Positions 1-9,117 of a stretch of DNA of 64,000 nt are shown piece after piece. The translations under genes and the position numbers were made by a program. Position 1 is the stretch's first letter. Each line of letters begins with the position of its first letter. Origin of the DNA: an uncultured Lachnospiraceae bacterium (GTDB lineage: Bacteria > Bacillota > Clostridia > Lachnospirales > Lachnospiraceae). The notes beneath the pieces were generated by a model. That model was not told where the DNA came from. It was given only the letters and a program-made list of their open reading frames with translations, and searched no databases. Location: NCBI GenBank assembly GCA_910578795.1, contig CAJTSD010000006.1, positions 1 through 64,000 on the forward strand, given 5' to 3'.

Positions 1-25
1 CATTAGAATTTTAAAAGTCTCCTGC

Positions 26-54
26 TTTACTTTGTTTTAGTGCAATGATAGAAT
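26..54 (+). promoter_or_regulatory. Possible sigma-A promoter for the AAA ATPase gene
   Basis: A TTTACT hexamer at 26-31 and a TAGAAT hexamer at 49-54 are separated by 17 bases, a vegetative-type arrangement about 50 bases upstream of the start codon at 106. The -35 matches only four of six consensus bases, so this is a weak call. Confidence 0.3.
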
Positions 55-105
55 AAAAGTTGTAGTATAAAACAGTATCATTTGTGGAGGAGGGAATAAA
101 AAATA

Positions 106-1686
106 ATGCGGTATTTTAATACGGAAGGAATATGCAAACCCGACGAACATTATATGGTGCATCTTGACGACAGACTGAGGCGGATTAAACGGTTATTTGT
201 GGACAGAAGAAAGTATTTTGTCATTAACAGGGGACGGCAGTTTGGAAAAACTACGACACTGAAAGCGTTAGCAGAATATCTGAAAGATGATTATATCGTC
301 CTTTCCATGGATTTTCAAAGAATTGGAACAGAAGAGTTTGCAGATGCGGAAACTTTTGCGTATGCATTTGCAAAAGAATTTCTCGATGCGTTTCCTGTTG
401 GGGGAACAAATGATTTGTTGAAATTATTAGAAGAATTTGCAGATAATGAAATAAACAGAAGTTTAAGAGAGTTATTTGTACGCTTAAGTAAAATTTGCGC
501 GGAGGCGGACAAACCGATTGTGTTAATGATTGACGAAGTAGACAGTGCGTCCAATAATCAGGTGTTTATTGATTTCCTTGCGCAGCTTAGGGTCTATTAT
601 TTGAACAGGGAAAGCCGCCCGATTTTCCATTCGGTCATTCTTGCGGGAGTATATGATATTAAAAATTTAAAACTGAAGATACGTCCTGATGAGCAGCACC
701 AGTATAACAGTCCGTGGAATATCGCGGCTGACTTTGACATTGATATGAGCTTTTCCGCGAAACAGATTGCTTTCATGCTTGAAATGTATGAGGCTGATCA
801 TCATACCGGAATGGATACACTTGCAATATCAGAAGAAATCTATCAGTATACGTCAGGGTATCCGTACTTGGTATCGGCAATTTGTAAAATCATGGATGAG
901 AAACTGCCTGATAAAGATATTTTTGCCGAAAGCCGTAATATTTGGACAAAAGAAGGGGTTGAGGAGGCAGTTAAAATCCTGTTGCGGTCAAAAAACACAT
1001 TGTTTGACAGCATGGTGAAACATATTCGCGAATATGCGGATTTGAAAGAGATGTTGTATGCAATATTGTTTCAAGGAGAACGGGTTGCATATAATCAATA
1101 TAATCATACTATTGCGCTTGCATGCATGTTTGGATATGTTGTGGATGATGGCGTTAATGTCCAAGTGGCAAACCGTATTTTTGAAACATGCCTGTATAAT
1201 TTGTTTTTGTCTGAGGAGGAACTGCAAAGCGTGATGAGCAAAAAGGCAAAGCAAAATATAGACCAGTTTGTTTCCGCGGGAAGGCTGAACATGGAGCGCG
1301 TTCTTGAAAAATTTGTGGAATATTTTAGTGACATTTACGGCGAGAATGATGAGAAATTCATGGAAGCATATGGGCGTAAATTCTTTTTGCTTTACCTAAA
1401 GCCAATTATAAACGGTACCGGAAATTATTATATCGAAGCACAGACACGGGATGCAAAGCGAACTGATATTGTTGTGGATTATTCCGGTGAACAGTTTGTC
1501 ATAGAACTTAAGATATGGCGGGGAAATGAATATAATGAGCGCGGCGAGCGGCAGCTTGCGGAGTATCTTGATTATTTTCATCAAGAGAAAGGGTACATGA
1601 TTAGCTTTAATTTTAACAAGAAGAAAGCGGTTGGGGTTAAAGAGCTTCAAATAGGGGGAAAAACAATTTTTGAAGCCGTAGTTTAA
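106..1686 (+). CDS. AAA-type ATPase with C-terminal PD-(D/E)XK nuclease-like domain
   Basis: This is a 526-residue cytoplasmic P-loop ATPase. A Walker A motif, NRGRQFGKTT, lies at residues 41-50, and a Walker B, VLMIDE, at 139-144. This resembles the AAA-like / AAA-ATPase_like families common in Clostridia and Bacteroidetes. The C-terminus carries a nuclease-like core with D454 and the E467-x-K469 pair in IELKIW, as in the PD-(D/E)XK domain these ATPases often bear. The start follows a GGAGGAGGG ribosome site at about 86-94. The biological role of the family is not settled; mobile-element or defence functions have been suggested. It is alone in its transcription unit: a terminator follows and the glycan cluster starts after it. 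There is no signal peptide or membrane segment. Confidence 0.85.
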   Translation: MRYFNTEGICKPDEHYMVHLDDRLRRIKRLFVDRRKYFVINRGRQFGKTTTLKALAEYLKDDYIVLSMDFQRIGTEEFADAETFAYAFAKEFLDAFPVGGTNDLLKLLEEFADNEINRSLRELFVRLSKICAEADKPIVLMIDEVDSASNNQVFIDFLAQLRVYYLNRESRPIFHSVILAGVYDIKNLKLKIRPDEQHQYNSPWNIAADFDIDMSFSAKQIAFMLEMYEADHHTGMDTLAISEEIYQYTSGYPYLVSAICKIMDEKLPDKDIFAESRNIWTKEGVEEAVKILLRSKNTLFDSMVKHIREYADLKEMLYAILFQGERVAYNQYNHTIALACMFGYVVDDGVNVQVANRIFETCLYNLFLSEEELQSVMSKKAKQNIDQFVSAGRLNMERVLEKFVEYFSDIYGENDEKFMEAYGRKFFLLYLKPIINGTGNYYIEAQTRDAKRTDIVVDYSGEQFVIELKIWRGNEYNERGERQLAEYLDYFHQEKGYMISFNFNKKKAVGVKELQIGGKTIFEAVV

Positions 1687-1707
1687 AAGAGAATATATGA
1701 TTTATGG

Positions 1708-1755
1708 AAATCTGATGTAAAGTATGAAATTGTCATAGTTTGCATCAGATTTTTT
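1708..1755 (+). terminator. Rho-independent terminator
   Basis: AAATCTGATGTAAA at 1708-1721 pairs with TTTGCATCAGATTT at 1739-1752, allowing one wobble, and is followed by a run of T. It ends the AAA ATPase unit. Its TCTGATGT / TTTGCATCAG core also appears in the terminator at 28388. Confidence 0.8.
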
Positions 1756-1826
1756 GATGTAACAGTTCCGATAATAATGAATTATGACAATTCTTCGAAT
1801 ATAGAAATACAGGGTAGGACGGTAGA

Positions 1827-3266
1827 ATGGAAAATCTAAAATTAGTAGTAGGTGAGAAGAAAAATATGCAGCAGGAATCGACGGAGAATTGGATTGACTA
1901 CATCATAAATAAGGCGATTGATAATTATAATGGACGCAATATTGTCATTTGGGGGAAATATGGGGTATCGGATTCCATTAAGGACGGTTTAAAAGAAAAA
2001 TATGGGATAGATATAGCATTTTATGTTGACAGTGACATACGTAAAGCAGATGGGAAAAAGATTTTTCCTCCGGAACATTTATATGGGAAATCAGACAAAT
2101 ATTATGTGATAATTCCAATTGCGTTTTATCAGTCCGTCAAAGACAAGCTTACCGGGGGGGGGTATTATTCTGATTCAGATTATTATTATTTTTGTGACTG
2201 TGTTCTACGGCAGGAACAGGAATACTATGAAGACTTACATGGAAATAGGATTATAGGAAATTATCATGGACTAAAGTTTGTATTTTCTGGTTTTCATTCT
2301 GTAATAGAAATTGGGGAAAACGTCCGGTTTCAGGAAACGGTTTTTTATATTCATAATGACTCGAAAATAAGAATCGGGAAAAATGCACAGTTTCAAGGAA
2401 CGGCTTTTCATGTATATAATGCTTCAAAAATAGAAATTGGAAATGGGGTTCGGTTTCAAGATACTGATTTTTATGTTGACACTGATTCAACAATAGTAAG
2501 CGATGATGATGCACAATTTATAGAGAGTTGTTTTCGCAGTCATCCTTTTTCAGAAGTAACATTTGGCAAGTCAGTTTATGTGAAACAGAATAATATCATT
2601 GTAGAGGATGATGCAAAACTGCAGGTAAAATATGAGTGTAGCATTATGGGATTGTGTATAGATATAAAAAAATGTGCAGAAGTGACATTAGGAGAAGAAA
2701 TAAGTATTTCATCTTCTATAGATAGAAAAACACATTGGCATATAGGAGAATATGCAAAATTTGAAATTGGTAGTAAAGGGAGATTTAATGGTCGGGCAGG
2801 AGATTGTGTCATAGGTGAAAAGTGCATACTAAAAATAGGTAACGGATTTAGTATAAATGGAAATTATAGGATTATATTGAATACGAATACCAGCATGTTG
2901 ATTGGTGAAGATTGTATGTTTTCATATGATATTAGTATACGTGGTAACGATGGGCATTCTATTTTCGATATTGAAAACGAGAGAAATATCAATTCTTGTG
3001 ATGATATCAGCAGAGGTAGGAAAATTGAGATAGGGAACCATGTATGGGTAGGGGAACGTGCATATATTCTATATAATACGCAGATTGGTGATGGCAGTAT
3101 TATCGGTGCAATGAGTTTGGTAAAAAATAAAATTCCTAATAACTGTATAGCAGCTGGTATTCCGGCAAGAGTGATAAGAAGAAATATCGCTTGGAGCAGG
3201 GGCTATGGAGCAGAAAATATTATGGAATGTGGACAGGAATACATACATTATACAGAAGATCTGTGA
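1827..3266 (+). CDS. Left-handed beta-helix acyltransferase with N-terminal Rossmann-like module
   Basis: 479 residues. The N-terminus (about 37-115) is a Rossmann-like domain with IWGKYG at 41-46 and the strand end YVDSD at 66-70, a divergent copy of the module repeated through this cluster. From about residue 140 the protein is a long array of hexapeptide-type turns (IEIGENVRF, IRIGKNAQF, IEIGNGVRF), ending in a typical O-acetyltransferase C-terminus with IGNHVWVGE and the GIPARV tail. The likely job is CoA-dependent acylation of a sugar. The array is longer than in ordinary acetyltransferases, and its middle turns are irregular, so part may be structural. Codons 110-112 lie in a run of nine G (2154-2162), a possible slippage site. 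ATG 1866 is an alternative start. This is the first gene of the cluster and is AT-rich. Confidence 0.8.
   Translation: MENLKLVVGEKKNMQQESTENWIDYIINKAIDNYNGRNIVIWGKYGVSDSIKDGLKEKYGIDIAFYVDSDIRKADGKKIFPPEHLYGKSDKYYVIIPIAFYQSVKDKLTGGGYYSDSDYYYFCDCVLRQEQEYYEDLHGNRIIGNYHGLKFVFSGFHSVIEIGENVRFQETVFYIHNDSKIRIGKNAQFQGTAFHVYNASKIEIGNGVRFQDTDFYVDTDSTIVSDDDAQFIESCFRSHPFSEVTFGKSVYVKQNNIIVEDDAKLQVKYECSIMGLCIDIKKCAEVTLGEEISISSSIDRKTHWHIGEYAKFEIGSKGRFNGRAGDCVIGEKCILKIGNGFSINGNYRIILNTNTSMLIGEDCMFSYDISIRGNDGHSIFDIENERNINSCDDISRGRKIEIGNHVWVGERAYILYNTQIGDGSIIGAMSLVKNKIPNNCIAAGIPARVIRRNIAWSRGYGAENIMECGQEYIHYTEDL
2154..2162 (+). repeat. G9 homopolymer inside the acyltransferase gene
   Basis: Nine consecutive G encode Gly110-Gly112 of the beta-helix acyltransferase. 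It is the longest G run I saw in the window; others are six or seven. A one-base change would truncate the protein before its catalytic part. Confidence 0.9.
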
Positions 3267-3314
3267 TATATAATGTAAAATATTTAATTTGATATAGTAA
3301 AGTTTTGCAAATGA

Positions 3315-4166
3315 ATGAAAGCGTGTGGTGTGAAAATGGAGAAGCAGCAAGCTTATAAATTATCAAAAAAAGAACTAAGAGCTGTTCAATGTATTGAACT
3401 GGAGATGATAGAGGAGATTGACAGAATATGTAAAAAATGTCAAATTCAGTATTGCATTTCTGCAGGAACACAGCTGGGTGCAGTAAGGCATCAAGGATTT
3501 ATACCTTGGGATGATGATGCAGATATAGCATTTCTTAGACCGGAATATGAGAAGTTTAGAAAAGCTTGTGAAACAGAACTTGATAAAGAAAGATTTTACT
3601 TTCAGGATTATCGAAATACTTCGGGTTATCGATGGGGATATGGAAAATTACGCAGGAAAGGGACAGAATTTGTACGCTTATATCAAGAAGATATGCCTTA
3701 CGAACAAGGGATTTTTGTAGATATAATGCCATATGATAATGTGCCGGATCGCTATATTGCAAGAAAGATACATATGTTTAAATGTTTTTTCTATCGTAAA
3801 AGTTTTTGGGCCCCTCTAGGAAAGAATCAGGCAAAAGGAATAGAGAAATTGGCCTATCAGTTGTTGGATAGAATTCCAGATGATAAATTATATGCATCAT
3901 TTAAACGATTTATAGAAAAAAATAATAAAAAAGAAACAAAACGAATACGTATCTATACGCTTCCGGTACCAGGGCATGAAGGGGGATATTTGAGAAGTTG
4001 TTTTACACAGCTTGTACCGATGAAGTTTGAAGAATTATTGGTTATGGGAATGAAGCAATATGATATTTATTTAACATACAAATATGGAAAATATATGGAA
4101 TTACCACCCAAGGACAAACAAAAAGTACATCTGGTTTCAAAACTTGGATTGTTGAAAGCAGATTAA
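3315..4166 (+). CDS. LicD-family phosphotransferase
   Basis: 283 residues of the LicD / fukutin-related nucleotidyltransferase fold. The hallmark segment GTQLGAVRHQGFIPWDDDAD is at residues 51-70, with the metal-binding aspartates near its end. LicD enzymes transfer phosphocholine, or in relatives phospho-alditols such as ribitol- or glycerol-phosphate, from a CDP-activated donor to a surface glycan. The next gene is a CTP-dependent nucleotidyltransferase that could make such a donor. There is no membrane segment, so it should act on the cytoplasmic face. Neither start candidate, ATG 3315 or ATG 3336 (MEKQQ), has a strong ribosome site. I saw no copy of the cluster's Rossmann module here. The exact substrate cannot be read from sequence. 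Confidence 0.85.
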   Translation: MKACGVKMEKQQAYKLSKKELRAVQCIELEMIEEIDRICKKCQIQYCISAGTQLGAVRHQGFIPWDDDADIAFLRPEYEKFRKACETELDKERFYFQDYRNTSGYRWGYGKLRRKGTEFVRLYQEDMPYEQGIFVDIMPYDNVPDRYIARKIHMFKCFFYRKSFWAPLGKNQAKGIEKLAYQLLDRIPDDKLYASFKRFIEKNNKKETKRIRIYTLPVPGHEGGYLRSCFTQLVPMKFEELLVMGMKQYDIYLTYKYGKYMELPPKDKQKVHLVSKLGLLKAD

Positions 4167-4233
4167 AATATTCAGATTACTTTTTGACTATTTTAACATG
4201 TTTATAAGTGAAAAAAAGGAAGGAATTTTTAAT

Positions 4234-4650
4234 ATGAAAAAAGTAATTGGATTTACGGCAGGAGCGTTTGATATGTTTCATGTAGGGCATTTAAATCTCT
4301 TAAAAAATGCAAAAGCAAGATGTGATTATCTTATTGTAGGAGTGAATACAGATGAATTGATAACTACATATAAGAATAAACATGCTATTGTTCCTTTGGA
4401 AGAACGGATGCAGATAGTGAGGGCGGTTAAATATGTGGACGAGGTTATTTCAGTAGACACATTGGATAAAGAAGCTATATGGAAAAGAAAGCTGTTTGAT
4501 ATAGTGTTTATTGGAGACGACTGGAAAGGATCTGAGAGATGGAAGGAAACAGAAAGAGTTATGAGTTTACATAATGTAGAGGTTATTTATCTTCCTTATA
4601 CGATAGGAACGACTTCAACGGTGTTAAGGGAAAAATTGAAAATGTTGTAA
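4234..4650 (+). CDS. Glycerol-3-phosphate cytidylyltransferase-like enzyme (TagD type)
   Basis: 138 residues, the usual length for a single-domain cytidylyltransferase. The N-terminus has the nucleotide-binding HVGH motif at residues 16-19, preceded by GAFDMF. A TTST segment near the end of the protein matches the position of the family's ISTT signature. It should join CTP to a phosphorylated alcohol, giving CDP-glycerol or a similar donor. I chose ATG 4234 because AAGGAAGGA at 4217-4225 sits at good distance; an upstream in-frame ATG at 4198 has no ribosome site. It lies directly after licD, and a second copy of the same domain is fused to the C-terminus of the protein at 21570. CDP-ethanolamine or another CDP-alcohol is possible instead. 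Confidence 0.85.
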   Translation: MKKVIGFTAGAFDMFHVGHLNLLKNAKARCDYLIVGVNTDELITTYKNKHAIVPLEERMQIVRAVKYVDEVISVDTLDKEAIWKRKLFDIVFIGDDWKGSERWKETERVMSLHNVEVIYLPYTIGTTSTVLREKLKML

Positions 4651-4756
4651 AAGTAGAAAAATTTTTAAATAATAAAAAGTTCTATGTTCATATTGTTTTG
4701 GAAGTTTTGTAAGAACATAAAAGGTTTTATTTAGAAAGGAAGACTAGGAATAAGAA

Positions 4757-6667
4757 ATGGATGATAGGATTTTTTTGAATCAGGAAGAATGTAAAAAATT
4801 GTTTTTAGAAAAAGAAGTTTTCATTTTTGGAACGGGTGTAGATGCACAAGAAGCTCAAAAAGAATTATCCCAATATGCTGTTGTTTTAGCATACATTGAT
4901 AATAATCGTTATGGTGAGGGTAATAAATTTCATGGAAAAAATATTATCAGTTTAGAACAATTTTTTAATCAAAGATGTAATGGGCAACAAATTATCGTTG
5001 CAAGTTATCGTTATGCAATGGAAATTTGTAAACAATTAATAGAAGCGGGATTGGTACCTGTAAAAGATTTTTTTGTATGGGATGAGATGCACCTCTTTCA
5101 TTATGATATAAGTACAAGAAAGTATATTGATTTTTTGAATGATAAATGGCGACTGCATGAGAAAAGTAACTATGCAAATCAAATTTTAGTACCATTTGAT
5201 AACAGACATGACTTAATGTCTGTCATTTATGCGTATTGTGCTAATTATTTTGCAGAAAAGCATGATGCGGTCATTTATGCATATTTTAGAAAGGGTTCAA
5301 ATTATTCCAATGCTTCGAAAGTTATTAAGGAGATTTATAAGTCTTTTAATGTTAAGAATTTAATTAATACAGAATTGAGTGAATATCAACAAGAAGAAGC
5401 TGATCAACTCTGCGACTCGGTTTGGAAAACATTATCAACATGGGAAGACTGGAAGAATATTACGGTGTATGGAATATGTTTTGGCACCACTATTGTACGA
5501 GACTTTATGCGAGAATATATACCTGATTTTGACTTGAAAAGTAAGAAAATGTACCTGTTCCTAAAAAAAAGAATGCGAACAATTGTCTTTTGGTATCATT
5601 ATATATTTGAAAATGATATTAAAGTTGTTTTACTTGCAGATGGCGTTACTTGGGACGGGTATATCAGGGATATTGCAATTACAAAAGGAATTCCAACATA
5701 TGCATTATGTTATAAAATGGCAAAAATGACTTTGGATTACTGTGATAGGGCACCATATCCGTTTTTTAAAAGCATGTGGACGCAATTAACTTCAGAAGAA
5801 CAAGAATATGGGATAAAATGGGCAAAAGAACATATAGAGAGTAGATTACGAGGGGGGACTGAGGAAGTCTTTAACAATAACAAGGAAAATTTTACGTTTG
5901 CGGAAAAGAAGAAGGGCACTAGAGTATTAGCCCAAAATGATAAAATAAAAATTATTATATGTCCACATATATTTGAAGAGGATACTTTTTGGTGTGGGGA
6001 ACAGATATTCGATAATAATAACTTTTCGTGGTTGTGTCATTTAGGCGAGCTTTCAGAGATAACACCTGAGTATGATTGGTATTTAAAAATGCATCCGGCG
6101 GCAAAACGGCGGGATTTCATCATTATAGATATGATTCTAAAAAAATATACTAAGATTAAGAAGATAGCTTCTGATGTATCTCCATTTCAGATGAAAGAGG
6201 AAGGTGCTGATTTTGCACTGACTGTTTGCGGTACAATTGGACATGAGTATCCGGAAATTGGAATTCAGGTAATTAATGCAGGAATTAATCCTCACACTTC
6301 ATTTGAATTTACTTGGAATCCAAAAACAAAAGAAGAATATGATGATTTGATTTTGCATTTAGACCGGTTGGAAAAAAAGGTGGATGAGACAGAGTTATAT
6401 CAGTTTTATAGTCTTAATTATTTGTTTTACAATTGGGAGTATGTATCATATCGTACATTGTTTTTCGAAAACCCTTTACTTGCGATGAGTTCTTTGGAAC
6501 TTCAAATGTACGGTAAAAAACTTGGCACATGGAAATATGAGGAATATATGAAAGAGTGGACACAGGAGAAACACGAAAAAATTCTTTCACAATTGGGAGA
6601 AGTGTTTCAGAAATTGGATGAGTGGAAACCGGATATATTATATAGGAAGGAAAAAACGGATAGATAA
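4757..6667 (+). CDS. Capsule-type glycosyltransferase-like protein with N-terminal Rossmann-like module
   Basis: 636 residues. Residues about 20-115 form the recurrent Rossmann-like module, with IFGTGVD at 23-29 and YIDNN at 46-50. The rest is a large GT-B-like region. Its second half carries a YLKMHP strand and a loop TVCGTIGHEYPEIG followed by INAG, the kind of segment seen in capsule polysaccharide synthesis and export enzymes of the KpsS/KpsC sort, where a gatekeeper loop precedes a nucleotide-sugar site. I infer a glycosyltransferase role but cannot name donor or acceptor. The region is strongly AT-rich compared with genes after 10 kb. A G6 run occurs at 5852-5857. The stop lies 46 bases before the next start. 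Confidence 0.65.
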   Translation: MDDRIFLNQEECKKLFLEKEVFIFGTGVDAQEAQKELSQYAVVLAYIDNNRYGEGNKFHGKNIISLEQFFNQRCNGQQIIVASYRYAMEICKQLIEAGLVPVKDFFVWDEMHLFHYDISTRKYIDFLNDKWRLHEKSNYANQILVPFDNRHDLMSVIYAYCANYFAEKHDAVIYAYFRKGSNYSNASKVIKEIYKSFNVKNLINTELSEYQQEEADQLCDSVWKTLSTWEDWKNITVYGICFGTTIVRDFMREYIPDFDLKSKKMYLFLKKRMRTIVFWYHYIFENDIKVVLLADGVTWDGYIRDIAITKGIPTYALCYKMAKMTLDYCDRAPYPFFKSMWTQLTSEEQEYGIKWAKEHIESRLRGGTEEVFNNNKENFTFAEKKKGTRVLAQNDKIKIIICPHIFEEDTFWCGEQIFDNNNFSWLCHLGELSEITPEYDWYLKMHPAAKRRDFIIIDMILKKYTKIKKIASDVSPFQMKEEGADFALTVCGTIGHEYPEIGIQVINAGINPHTSFEFTWNPKTKEEYDDLILHLDRLEKKVDETELYQFYSLNYLFYNWEYVSYRTLFFENPLLAMSSLELQMYGKKLGTWKYEEYMKEWTQEKHEKILSQLGEVFQKLDEWKPDILYRKEKTDR

Positions 6668-6713
6668 GGGATCTATCTTAAACAAAGAAGAATTAAGCGA
6701 GGAAAAAACAGAT

Positions 6714-7868
6714 ATGAAGGTGTTATCAATAATATGGAAGATACCGGATAATAGATTAAAAGGTTTCTCTAATGATACAAATGGTCTGGTAATAGTGCGC
6801 GATTTGTGTGAATATTTGGGTAGAAAGGTAGAATCTTATTTATTATTGGGGAAAGAATATTTGCCTGAGATGGTTTTAGGGAATATACATATTGTTGGAT
6901 CCAAAGATATAGCAGAGAAAATGGTTGGAAAGTCTCATTTGGATATCATGAAAGCTGCTTTTGAAAAAGCTTTAGTTCAACTGCAGCCAGATATCGTGCA
7001 TATACACGATTACGGTGATTTTTGCAGAAGTTGTATGAAAATATGTTATAAAAGGCAGATTCCGTATGTTTTTACGGCACATGGCTTTATAGATAAGAAG
7101 CAAGAAATAGCACAGTCTTATAACAGAACTTTGGAGTGGCAAAAGGAAGTGTACATGACTCCAAATATCCATATAGTTGCTGTAGGAAAAGGTTTGGCTA
7201 ATAAAATTATTGCAGAGTATTCCAATTTAAACTGCGGACAAGTAAGAGTTATACAAAATGGTACTGATTTTAAACCTGAAATTGTGGAAAGTAACTTGAA
7301 ATCAGAATTGGGATTACAGGGAAGAAAACTTCTAATATGTCCTGGAAAAATATTAATTAGAAAGAATCAGATGCAAATTGTGAGGGCATTTCAGATGCTT
7401 CCAAAGTCTTTAAGAAAAAATATAGGTGTTTTGTTTTGTGGAAATGACCGGTTAGAGGGTGCCTTACAAAAGGCAATAGAGGATGAGGGACTAGGGGATT
7501 CACTAAAATATGTAGGAATTTTAAACAGCGCAGAAATTAAGGAATATTATTCTATTTCTGATGGTTTTATTACAGCAAGCATTTCTGAAGGGTTAAGTAT
7601 AGCAGCGTTGGAAGCATTAGCTTATGGTTTACCATTAGTGATGTTTTCTGATTTAGAGTGTGCTATGGATTTAGACGATAAAAAAGTTTCGTGCTTTGCA
7701 GAAAAGAGAACGGATCAATCGCTTGCTGATGCTATTGAAGAGTGGGCGACCAGGGAATGGGATAGAAATTATATTTTGAAGTATGCAGATAATTTTTCAA
7801 TGGAGCGAGTCGCTGGTGAGTATCTTGATTGTTATAATGACATATTAAACAGAAGCACTATTTCGTAA
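6714..7868 (+). CDS. Family 4 glycosyltransferase
   Basis: 384 residues with the GT-B fold of family GT4. The N-terminal half has DIVHIHDYG and FTAHG strands. The C-terminal half has the nucleotide-sugar site: CPGKI followed by R-K-N, the FCGN strand, and EGLSIAALEALAYGLP with the paired glutamates of the E-x7-E motif. It should transfer a sugar from an NDP-sugar to the growing glycan in the cytoplasm. The open frame extends up to 6618, overlapping the previous gene, but ATG 6714 has a GAGGAA ribosome site at 6699-6704 and starts exactly at the first beta strand (MKVLSIIW). Unlike most neighbours it lacks the extra Rossmann-like module. Confidence 0.88.
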   Translation: MKVLSIIWKIPDNRLKGFSNDTNGLVIVRDLCEYLGRKVESYLLLGKEYLPEMVLGNIHIVGSKDIAEKMVGKSHLDIMKAAFEKALVQLQPDIVHIHDYGDFCRSCMKICYKRQIPYVFTAHGFIDKKQEIAQSYNRTLEWQKEVYMTPNIHIVAVGKGLANKIIAEYSNLNCGQVRVIQNGTDFKPEIVESNLKSELGLQGRKLLICPGKILIRKNQMQIVRAFQMLPKSLRKNIGVLFCGNDRLEGALQKAIEDEGLGDSLKYVGILNSAEIKEYYSISDGFITASISEGLSIAALEALAYGLPLVMFSDLECAMDLDDKKVSCFAEKRTDQSLADAIEEWATREWDRNYILKYADNFSMERVAGEYLDCYNDILNRSTIS

Positions 7869-7882
7869 TAAGGAGAAGCACT

Positions 7883-8983
7883 ATGCAATTGATAAATATA
7901 GATATATGGCAATTGCTAGAGATATCAGAAAAGGAAAAAATTATATGCTTTGGTGCAGGAAGAAATTTGGAAAGTTTTATTAATGACTTTAAGGAATTTC
8001 ATATTCAGGATAAAATTTACTGTATTTTGGATAATGATGAAAAAAAGAATGAGTCAGTTATAAATATTGCCGGAAATGAATTGAAGATATATTCACTCAC
8101 ACAATTTCAACATATGAATATCTGTGAGTATATGATATTAATTACAAGTACATATGTATGTGAAATAGTGAAGCAAATAAATACTTATAAACAATTTGAA
8201 AATATACAATGTTGTTATAGCAATTTTATACGTAATTTGACAAACGAAAGAGAAGAGGCTAAAAGATATTACCCCCAAAATTTGAGGATATATGATATGC
8301 CTCAAATACCAAAAAAAATTCATTATTGTTGGTTTGGAGGCAGCGAAATACCAAAGAAGAACCGCGTTTGGATGGAGTCTTGGAAAAAATATTGTCCGGA
8401 TTATGAAATTATAGAGTGGAATGAAACAAATTATGATGTAACGAAAAACCAATATATGTATGATGCCTTTAAAGCGAAAAAGTGGGGATTTGTTTCAGAC
8501 TATGCACGGCTGGATGTTATATATCAATACGGCGGAATATATTTGGATACAGATGTAGAAATAATAAAGAATTTAGACGAACTATTATATCAGGATGCTT
8601 TTGCAGGAGTCGATGCTAGCAAACGAATTAGTACAGGCTTGGGATATGGAGCAGTTCCGCATTTTCATATTATTAAAGAATTGCTGGATTCTTATGACCA
8701 TATGCAGTTTGATCATAAAAATATGCCATCCTGTCCTATGTTAAATGAAGAAGTCTTTAGGAAGCATAATTTTGTCAAAAATGGAAATTATCAAAGATTT
8801 GACGGAATGACAATCTATCCCGAAAAGGTATTGTCTGGTAAAAATGCTTTCACAGAAATAATAGCTCCAACAGAGAATACATTTGCTATTCATCATTACG
8901 ACGGTTCATGGGTTTCAGATGAAAACAGAATTAGGGGAAAGGAAATACGAATGTTGTATCAGAAATTGAATAAAGAGGATTAA
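7883..8983 (+). CDS. GT32-family glycosyltransferase with N-terminal Rossmann-like module
   Basis: 366 residues in two parts. Residues 18-115 are the recurrent module: ICFGAGRN at 21-28 and ILDND at 48-52. From about 143 comes the Gly_transf_sug (GT32) catalytic domain: IHYCWFGG at 146-153, FVSDYARLD, and the metal-binding DTD at 222-224 in LDTDVE. GT32 enzymes move mannose, galactose or related sugars from nucleotide donors. The gene at 11518 has the same architecture, with the IHYCWF and DTD motifs at the same residue numbers, so the two are duplicates that have diverged. The start follows AAGGAG at 7870-7875. No membrane segment is present. Confidence 0.88.
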   Translation: MQLINIDIWQLLEISEKEKIICFGAGRNLESFINDFKEFHIQDKIYCILDNDEKKNESVINIAGNELKIYSLTQFQHMNICEYMILITSTYVCEIVKQINTYKQFENIQCCYSNFIRNLTNEREEAKRYYPQNLRIYDMPQIPKKIHYCWFGGSEIPKKNRVWMESWKKYCPDYEIIEWNETNYDVTKNQYMYDAFKAKKWGFVSDYARLDVIYQYGGIYLDTDVEIIKNLDELLYQDAFAGVDASKRISTGLGYGAVPHFHIIKELLDSYDHMQFDHKNMPSCPMLNEEVFRKHNFVKNGNYQRFDGMTIYPEKVLSGKNAFTEIIAPTENTFAIHHYDGSWVSDENRIRGKEIRMLYQKLNKED

Positions 8984-8985
8984 TT

Positions 8986-9078
8986 GTGGAGATTGCGGAT
9001 TCCCTTTCAAGAGAGCAGCAGTTTATGGGATATAAAATGTATAAGCCTGAAAATGTTTCACGGTTGGACTATGATTAA
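8986..9078 (+). CDS. Possible 30-residue ORF or remnant
   Basis: In the 134-base gap between the GT32 and FkbM genes, a GTG at 8986 opens 30 codons ending at TAA 9076-9078. AGAGGA sits about six bases upstream, inside the end of the previous gene. The composition is protein-like (MGYKMYKPENVSRLDYD at the end), so it may be the C-terminal relic of a lost gene or a translated micro-ORF. I do not recognise it. Confidence 0.2.
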   Translation: MEIADSLSREQQFMGYKMYKPENVSRLDYD

Positions 9079-9117
9079 AGTGTCTTTAACAAAAAATATT
9101 CGAGAGGAAAACGTAAA

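Noticed and set aside
1756..1826. Promoter for the glycan cluster
   Set aside because: Several AT-rich hexamers occur (TTGATG, GATAAT, TATAGA), but no pair has acceptable spacing. A promoter must be near but I cannot place it.
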